Origin: Desulfococcus sp.
GTDB lineage: Bacteria > Desulfobacterota > Desulfobacteria > Desulfobacterales > Desulfosalsimonadaceae
Direction: 5' to 3'
Assembly (NCBI GenBank): GCA_024641805.1
Contig: JAHECJ010000131.1
Location: forward strand, 1-6,431
DNA length: 6,431 nt
The position numbers were made by a program, and so were the translations under genes. Shown here piece after piece: positions 1 to 4,083 of the stretch. Numbering within the stretch: the stretch's first letter is position 1; each line of letters begins with the position of its first letter. Under the pieces are notes generated by a model. It was not told the DNA's origin. It did not search any database and saw only the letters and a program-made list of their open reading frames with translations.

Positions 1-371
1 ATACAGTTTCCTTAATAAAAGATCTTCCAATCACTTATTTGCATGTGTTTCCCTTTTCCTCTCGTCCTGGCACAAAAGCAGGCACATATCCTGATTCGGT
101 TGATCCGCAGACAATTAAAAAAAGACGCAATCAAATTTTAAAATTGGGACATGAAAAAAAGACAACCTTTTATGTCCAAATGATCGGTAAAACCCTTGAT
201 GTTTTAATTGAAGAAAAAAGAGAACCCCTTTCAGGACGGCTGACCGGAATCAGCTCAAATTATGTTCGGGTTTCAATTGACGGCGGGGACAGTCTGAAAA
301 ACAGGATTATACCCTGCCGGATCGTAAAAGTATTAAACAAAGATTCAGTTCTAGGCGAACCGATGACGTGA
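1..371 (+). CDS. mtaB: tRNA methylthiotransferase, MtaB/MiaB-like, C-terminal part (5' end outside window)
   Basis: Partial gene; the reading frame is open from base 3, giving 122 visible residues before TGA at 369-371. The family comprises radical-SAM, iron-sulphur enzymes that add a methylthio group to modified adenosine 37 of tRNAs; MtaB acts on threonylcarbamoyladenosine. The visible N-terminal piece, with DLPITYLHVFPFSSRPGT, is the typical end of the radical-SAM barrel in this family. It is followed by a basic linker (KKRRNQILKLGHEKK) and a C-terminal TRAM-like RNA-binding domain (from about TFYVQMIGKTLDVLIEEKR to RIVKVL). An internal TTG at 39 could be read as a start but lies inside the conserved barrel end, so it is not one. 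The CysX3CysX2Cys cluster motif would lie upstream and cannot be checked. MtaB is preferred over MiaB and RimO from the LHVFPFS/RPGT wording; the exact subgroup is moderately certain. It looks functionally unrelated to the acyl-CoA genes downstream. Confidence 0.85.
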   Translation, partial: TVSLIKDLPITYLHVFPFSSRPGTKAGTYPDSVDPQTIKKRRNQILKLGHEKKTTFYVQMIGKTLDVLIEEKREPLSGRLTGISSNYVRVSIDGGDSLKNRIIPCRIVKVLNKDSVLGEPMT

Positions 372-404
372 TTGACGCCGGATCATAGATGTAATATAAA
401 CGAT

Positions 405-443
405 TTGTTCATTGATTGGCCAATCCGCTTTATTTTTTATAAC
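405..443 (+). promoter_or_regulatory. Candidate MerR-type promoter with palindromic operator
   Basis: In the 83 bp gap before the MerR gene lies a perfect 12-bp palindrome, GATTGGCCAATC (414-425). A possible -35 TTGATT (412-417) and -10 TATAAC (438-443) are separated by 20 bp and place the palindrome at the -35/spacer. Long 19-20 bp spacers with a dyad between the hexamers are the hallmark of promoters activated by MerR proteins, so this may be an autoregulated promoter. An alternative pairing is TTGTTC (405-410) with TTTATT (429-434) at 18 bp. This is a pattern match only. Confidence 0.4.
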
Positions 444-455
444 CGTACAACCCAA

Positions 456-460
456 TGAGG
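456..460 (+). promoter_or_regulatory. Ribosome binding site that decides the MerR start
   Basis: TGAGG at 456-460 (core GAGG 457-460) lies 6 nt before ATG 467. The earlier in-frame ATG at 455 overlaps this element and has no purine-rich sequence in front of it. With the -10 hexamer at 438-443, an mRNA would begin near 450, leaving ATG 455 almost at the 5' end. Confidence 0.55.
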
Positions 461-466
461 CTCAAA

Positions 467-880
467 ATGGAATATGAGGAACAAAAAGAGACGGTTTTAT
501 TCACGATTTCTGACCTTGCGGATGAATTGGATATCAGCACCCGTGCCATCCGATTTTATGAAGAAAAAGGACTGATTTTACCAAAACGAACCAAGGGGAA
601 TCACAGGGTTTATGACAAAAGGGATCGCGCCCGCTTAAAACTGATACTCAGAGGTAAACGACTGGGATATTCCCTCGAGGAGATTTCCGAAATGATCGGT
701 TTGGCAAACTTCAACATGGAAGAAGAGCAGCAGTTAAAAAAGACTTTCGCATACGGTAAAAAGAAATTGATAGAAATCAATGAACGGATGCAGGAATTAC
801 AAATTCTCAAAGAAGATCTGCTGGCTATCCAGCAAAAAATCGCAAAACGGATGGACGAGCTGAAAGTCCCGACTCCGTAG
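467..880 (+). CDS. MerR-family transcriptional regulator
   Basis: DNA-binding regulator of 137 residues from ATG 467, the start preferred because of GAGG 6 nt upstream; ATG 455 would add MRLK. The N-terminal winged helix-turn-helix runs from about residue 13 (TISDLADELDISTRAIRFYEE) through the wing with NHRVYDKRDRARL to about residue 60. A second helical part (GYSLEEISEMIGL) follows, then a long charged coiled coil at about 86-130 that should form the dimer. There is no cysteine, so metal or redox sensing as in MerR, CueR or SoxR is unlikely. The length and composition match the small MerR regulators that control acyl-CoA degradation genes (LiuR-like) in proteobacteria, which is family knowledge; the ligand here is unknown. 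It sits 40 bp upstream of the isomerase-like gene on the same strand and probably controls that operon and itself. Confidence 0.88.
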   Translation: MEYEEQKETVLFTISDLADELDISTRAIRFYEEKGLILPKRTKGNHRVYDKRDRARLKLILRGKRLGYSLEEISEMIGLANFNMEEEQQLKKTFAYGKKKLIEINERMQELQILKEDLLAIQQKIAKRMDELKVPTP

Positions 881-920
881 TTGTCTCTTATTTAAATTTA
901 ATAACGGAGAATATGAATCA

Positions 921-1643
921 ATGTCGATTATTATCTGGGAAAAAGAGGATACCGTTGCCGTAATCAAATTAAATAACGGTGAAAACCGACAGAATCTTGC
1001 ATTTGCTCAAAGGCTAAACACCGTATTGGATGAGGTCATTGAAGACAAAACCATTACTGCTGCCATCATAACCTCCTCAGATCAAAAGTGCTGGTCGCTG
1101 GGTGTTGATATTGATTGGCTGGGCAGGCAGTTTCAGGAGTCGAACTTCGATAACATCAAAAAATTCATGAATGAAATGAATACGGTTTTCAAAAAGCTTC
1201 TTTTGCTTCCAGTTCCGGTCATCGCCGCCATCAACGGCCATGCATTCGGCAACGGCGCGATTTTGTCCTGCGCGTGTGATTTCCGGTTCATGAAATCAGA
1301 TCGCGGTTATTTCTGCTTTCCGGAAGTTGACCTGGGAATCCCCTTTTTGCCGGGAATGATTGCTTTTGTCAAAAAAGCGATCCCGGGATACAAGTTTAAT
1401 GAAATGAAGCTGACCGGCAAAAAAGCCGGCGCCGCAGAACTTGCCGAACACCATGTAATTGAAAAGGCCTGTGCCGATGCAGATCAACTTTTTTATGAAT
1501 CGCTCGCATTTGCTAAAACATTCAATAAAAAAAGAGGGATTTTCAAAGAACATAAGAAACGGCTGCACAAGCAGATCATTCATACGATCGATAGTGAAGA
1601 TCCGGAATATATAGACTCCCTCTTTCTGATGGTTCAGGATTGA
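921..1643 (+). CDS. Enoyl-CoA hydratase/isomerase family protein, delta3-delta2-enoyl-CoA isomerase-like
   Basis: Cytoplasmic crotonase-fold protein of 240 residues, close to the length of plant and peroxisomal ECI proteins and shorter than typical 255-265 residue hydratases. The oxyanion-hole segments are visible: CWSLGVDIDW (57-66) and INGHAFGNGAILSCACDFRFM (104-124). The position of the first hydratase glutamate (the E of GGGCE in classical enoyl-CoA hydratase) is Ile114. The second catalytic acid is kept as Glu135 in CFPEVDLGIP. A single glutamate at this place is typical of 3,2-trans-enoyl-CoA isomerases, which shift a beta-gamma double bond into the alpha-beta position for beta-oxidation. 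ATG 921 is preceded by GGAG at 906-909, an 11 nt spacing that is somewhat long; ATG 913 is out of frame. The gene lies 40 bp behind the MerR gene and ends before a terminator. Family assignment is firm; isomerase activity is inferred, and a hydrolase or other crotonase reaction remains possible. Confidence 0.85.
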   Translation: MSIIIWEKEDTVAVIKLNNGENRQNLAFAQRLNTVLDEVIEDKTITAAIITSSDQKCWSLGVDIDWLGRQFQESNFDNIKKFMNEMNTVFKKLLLLPVPVIAAINGHAFGNGAILSCACDFRFMKSDRGYFCFPEVDLGIPFLPGMIAFVKKAIPGYKFNEMKLTGKKAGAAELAEHHVIEKACADADQLFYESLAFAKTFNKKRGIFKEHKKRLHKQIIHTIDSEDPEYIDSLFLMVQD

Positions 1644-1683
1644 TAATTTCTGATTTAAACGTTTTTAAAGTGCAATAAATAAA

Positions 1684-1725
1684 AGGGCTCCCCGCCACTA
1701 TGCGAGGCGCCCTATTCTATTTTTT
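1684..1725. terminator. Rho-independent terminator, probably bidirectional
   Basis: An imperfect hairpin spans 1684-1713: outer stem AGGGC/GCCCT, inner stem CCxCGC/GCGxGG with two mismatches, loop CACTAT. It is followed on the plus strand by ATTCTATTTTTT. On the minus strand the same stem is followed by TTTATTTATT. It lies between two convergent operons (isomerase-like gene ending at 1643, TetR gene ending at 1758), as expected for a shared terminator. Confidence 0.8.
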
Positions 1726-1757
1726 GGGGAAACCATTGGAAAACCCCCAGGATAAAA

Positions 1758-2375
1758 TCAAGTAAACGCCGTCAGGTTGAAAAATTTGAGGGTATCTTTT
1801 GCGGCCTTTATGTATTCATCCCGGTCCATTTTCATCATGGGACGAAAAAAGTTTTCACCGGAAACAAAATTGTGAATCGCGTTCATGATGGATAAAACTT
1901 TCATTTTAGCATCGGTTGGCACATTTTTCCGGTCTTCGGCAAGGCCCATGGAATAAGCGATATCCGATATATATTCCGGTACCTTAAAATCCAAAATGCT
2001 GCCGTGACGCGTTTTTGTAAAATACCGGAACAGGGTCAGGTTGGATATTTCCGGATTTTCAAACAAATAATCCGCCATCTCATCCAATGCGATCCGAATT
2101 CTTTCACTGAGCGGCCTGCCTTTGATGATTTTTTCAACTTCAATCAGTTTCTGACGCATGCCTTCCGTGACATCCATGATCACCGCCTCATACAAATCGC
2201 CCTTTTCACCCCAATGATAATACAGGGTGGATATATCAATATCGACTGCTTTTGCAATCATCCGGGTAGTGGTTCCATGGAATCCGTATTCACCAAAAAT
2301 TTTACGGGCAGCGGTGAGTATTTTTGCTTTCATTGAATCCGGGTTCTGCTTTGCTTTCTCAAGTGATGATGCCAT
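1758..2375 (-). CDS. TetR/AcrR-family transcriptional regulator
   Basis: Ligand-responsive repressor-type protein of 205 residues, a normal TetR length. The N-terminal TetR domain covers about residues 16-62: KAKILTAARKIFGEYGFHG, then the helix-turn-helix TTTRMIAKAVDIDISTLYYHW and GEKGDLYEAV. The rest (about 70-205) is a mostly helical ligand-binding and dimerisation domain with no sequence features that name the ligand; its FENPEISNLTLFRYF segment is common in TetR proteins of lipid metabolism. The start ATG at 2375 has AGAGG 8 nt upstream (minus strand); an ATG 4 bases earlier is out of frame. The gene follows the racemase gene by 37 bp in the same operon, so by TetR convention it probably represses that operon and itself through the palindromes at 3670-3704, and responds to an acyl-CoA. 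The ligand and target are inferences. Confidence 0.88.
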   Translation of the reverse strand: MASSLEKAKQNPDSMKAKILTAARKIFGEYGFHGTTTRMIAKAVDIDISTLYYHWGEKGDLYEAVIMDVTEGMRQKLIEVEKIIKGRPLSERIRIALDEMADYLFENPEISNLTLFRYFTKTRHGSILDFKVPEYISDIAYSMGLAEDRKNVPTDAKMKVLSIMNAIHNFVSGENFFRPMMKMDRDEYIKAAKDTLKFFNLTAFT

Positions 2376-2412
2376 TCATTATGCCTCTTAAATTTTTTGA
2401 TTTTTTCCGGGA

Positions 2413-3561
2413 CTAAATGATTCCCTGTTCCCCGAATTCTTTAATTTTTATATCCGAATAGCCGAATTCCCTGAGAACAGATGTTGTGTTTTCGCCGAAT
2501 GCCGGCGGCAGTGTCCGCACCGAGCCAGGAGTATCGCTTAACTTAACAGGGACCCCCAAAAATTTAAGCGATTTTCCGCTCAAGTCCTCTAAATCAACGA
2601 CCATTTCCCTTTCCTTAAACAGTGGATCTTCCATGGCCTCATCCAGATTCTTGACCGGTCCCCAGCAGATATCAAGATCATTCAGTGCTTCGCACCATTG
2701 TTCGAGGGTTTTTTGTTTAAATTTCTGTCTTACGAAATCGATAATTTCATCTTTTTTGCCGTCGTCATACTGCATTGGAATGTATTCCGGCTTATCAAAA
2801 TAAGTGCACAGATTCTTCCAGAAACGGTTCTCCACCGCACCAATGGATAAATAACGGTGATCCGATGTTTCATAGGTGTTGTAGCAGGCATATCGATGGG
2901 AAAGAAGGAAATCCGCTCTTTTTACCGGTAAGCCGGCAAATTGTTTGATACTTAAAACCAGAGACAGCAAACTCATAGATCCATCTGTCATGGATATATC
3001 AATATACTGCCCCTTGCCAGTTTGCTGTCTGGCATACAATGCCATGAGTATTCCAATAACGGCATACATACCGCCGCCGGCGAGATCCGCAATCTGAATT
3101 CCCGGAATCGATGGGGGGCCGTCTTTATGGCCAATCAGGTCGAGAACCCCGGCAGTACTTAAGTAATTGACATCATGTCCGGCTTTGTTTCGATATGGAC
3201 CGGTCTGTCCGTAACCGGAAATGGAACAATAGATAATTTTCGGATTGATTTTTTTAACCGAATCATAGTCAACACCAAGGCGGCTGGTTACACCAGGTCG
3301 GAAACCTTCAAGGATGATATCCGCTTTTTTGGCCATGTCCAGAAAAACCTGACGCCCGATCTCAGATTTCAGGTTTAATGTCATATGTTCTTTATTTCTC
3401 AGGACCGACGAATTGATCCCAGCTTCAACGGCATATTGTTTATCTTCTATAGCAATTACTCTTGCACCGTGATCCGCCAGAATCATTGAGCAAAAAGGAC
3501 CCGGCAGCAACCGGGACAAATCCAGTATCATCAATCCGTTTAATGCGCCTTTTGAATTCAT
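2413..3561 (-). CDS. Alpha-methylacyl-CoA racemase-like protein, CoA-transferase family III (CaiB/BaiF)
   Basis: Protein of 382 residues, typical for the family. The N-terminal Rossmann-like part has LNGLMILDLSRLLPGPFCSMILADHGA with GARVIAIED and the adjoining NLKSEIGRQ and GFRPGV motifs. The three residues known as catalytic in mycobacterial MCR and human AMACR are all present in the right contexts: His129 in AGHDVNYL, Asp159 in QIADLAGG and Glu244 in GAVENRFW. This favours racemisation of 2-methylacyl-CoA (2R to 2S, letting branched chains enter beta-oxidation) over CoA transfer, where only the Asp is required. CoA transfer to another organic acid is still possible because the fold is shared. 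A GGAGG lies 4 nt before the ATG on the minus strand. It is first in an operon with the TetR gene and divergent from the MFE-2-like gene. The C-terminal lid region (about 225-340) is complete and I see no frameshift. Confidence 0.85.
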   Translation of the reverse strand: MNSKGALNGLMILDLSRLLPGPFCSMILADHGARVIAIEDKQYAVEAGINSSVLRNKEHMTLNLKSEIGRQVFLDMAKKADIILEGFRPGVTSRLGVDYDSVKKINPKIIYCSISGYGQTGPYRNKAGHDVNYLSTAGVLDLIGHKDGPPSIPGIQIADLAGGGMYAVIGILMALYARQQTGKGQYIDISMTDGSMSLLSLVLSIKQFAGLPVKRADFLLSHRYACYNTYETSDHRYLSIGAVENRFWKNLCTYFDKPEYIPMQYDDGKKDEIIDFVRQKFKQKTLEQWCEALNDLDICWGPVKNLDEAMEDPLFKEREMVVDLEDLSGKSLKFLGVPVKLSDTPGSVRTLPPAFGENTTSVLREFGYSDIKIKEFGEQGII

Positions 3562-3621
3562 TCCGCCTCCGTTAAATTTTCATCTTTTGTCGCATATGGA
3601 AAAGAAATCCGAATGTAAAAT

Positions 3622-3663
3622 GATCCCTAATGGGATCGGATCATCGCCTAAAAATAGGTGATG
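3622..3663 (-). repeat. Two adjacent inverted repeats in the racemase mRNA leader
   Basis: GATCCC-TAAT-GGGATC (3622-3637) is a perfect 6-bp stem with a 4-nt loop. CATCGCCTA-AAAA-TAGGTGATG (3642-3663) is a 9-bp stem with one mismatch (G opposite T). A third pairing, ATGATCC (3620-3626) with GGATCAT (3638-3644), would compete with both. If minus-strand transcription starts near 3695, all lie in the untranslated leader of the racemase-TetR mRNA. Their role (operator, mRNA structure) is unknown. Confidence 0.5.
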
Positions 3664-3669
3664 TTTCAA

Positions 3670-3704
3670 TCAAACGATTGATTCCATCAAACGTTTGAAA
3701 CGTT
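3670..3704. promoter_or_regulatory. Overlapping operator palindromes, probable TetR binding cluster
   Basis: Three related dyads are packed in 35 bp: TCAAACGATTGA (3670-3681, one mismatched pair), TCAAACGTTTGA (3687-3698, perfect) and AACGTTTGAAACGTT (3690-3704, perfect around a central G), the last two overlapping. The centres of the first two are 17 bp apart. The CAAAC/GTTTG halves resemble sites of PsrA, a TetR-family regulator of fatty-acid oxidation. The cluster overlaps the -10 of the minus-strand promoter, suiting autorepression by the TetR protein encoded in that operon. Which protein binds is inferred. Confidence 0.55.
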
Positions 3705-3728
3705 ATAATTTCCATTGCAACAAGTCAA
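3702..3728 (-). promoter_or_regulatory. Candidate promoter of the racemase-TetR operon
   Basis: On the minus strand, TTGACT (plus coordinates 3723-3728) and TATAAC (3702-3707) are separated by 15 bp, shorter than the optimal 17. The -10 overlaps the palindrome 3690-3704, so a protein bound there would block polymerase. Transcription would begin near 3695, leaving a leader of about 130 nt. Confidence 0.45.
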
Positions 3729-3836
3729 TATTTGTTTTCGCTTTCAGGGCTGCCGGCAGTCAGGCCAACGCAAACGAATAGTTAACTATCTAAAAAATTA
3801 GATTTTTATAGTGGTTTAAAAAAAATAAAAAAACTT

Positions 3837-3865
3837 TTGACACTGTTTATAAAAGAGCATATTAT
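3837..3865 (+). promoter_or_regulatory. Sigma-70-type promoter for the MFE-2-like gene
   Basis: TTGACA (3837-3842) is a perfect -35. A 17 bp spacer leads to TATTAT (3860-3865), one base from the consensus -10. An A-rich run (about 3818-3834) directly upstream could act as an UP element. Start of transcription would be near 3872, leaving about 210 nt of leader before ATG 4084. This is the best-looking promoter in the window. Confidence 0.7.
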
Positions 3866-4083
3866 TTTCCCCATCATTTGTTGGAATAAATTGCTTAGAA
3901 TAAAAGTTGAGTAAATTACATCATTTTATGAGATCAATTATCTAAACATGATCATGCATACAAAAATATTTTCATTCCCAATCCCCACATTCTTCAGACC
4001 CCAAAACACGGAATATTCTCATCCTGATTCAAATATATTAAACCCGTTGCAAACGTAAATATTCAAAAAAGGAGGATTGAACA

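Larger units (their letters stand above)
3562..4083. other. 522 bp divergent intergenic control region
   Basis: AT-rich region without a credible gene between the minus-strand racemase and plus-strand MFE-2-like genes. From left to right it holds two strong inverted repeats (3622-3663), a cluster of TCAAACGTTTGA-type palindromes (3670-3704) at the minus-strand promoter, a 12-bp palindrome ATAGTTAACTAT (3778-3789) overlapping a second inverted repeat ATCTAA/TTAGAT (3788-3803), an A-tract, a plus-strand promoter (3837-3865) and a leader of about 210 nt. The leader contains the short palindromes CATGATCATG (3947-3956) and GAATATTC (4011-4018) and ends in a strong ribosome binding site, GGAGG at 4071-4075, 8 nt before ATG 4084. 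Confidence 0.7.

Noticed and set aside
39..371. A separate 110-residue protein starting at TTG 39
   Set aside because: The frame is open upstream to base 3 and the residues before TTG (DLPITY) belong to the conserved MtaB barrel end, so this is the tail of a larger gene.
1296..1583. Minus-strand reading frame inside the isomerase-like gene, and similar antisense frames inside the other genes
   Set aside because: They lie wholly within well-supported genes, have no ribosome binding site and show no family resemblance.
1724..1754. Second hairpin GGGG...CCCC between the terminator and the TetR stop codon
   Set aside because: It has only a 4-bp stem with a 14-nt loop; the hairpin at 1684-1713 explains termination much better.
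3878..3894. Sigma-54 promoter-like TGG...TTGCT
   Set aside because: The spacing between the GG and GC elements is 8 nt, whereas sigma-54 promoters need 10.
3928..3945. Five-codon leader peptide candidate (MRSII) in the same leader
   Set aside because: There is no Shine-Dalgarno sequence, no run of regulatory codons and no terminator/antiterminator pair after it.
3948..4058. Possible 36-codon upstream reading frame (begins MIMHTKIF) in the leader of the MFE-2-like gene
   Set aside because: It has no ribosome binding site in front, unremarkable composition and no recognisable protein feature; in an AT-rich leader this length is expected by chance.
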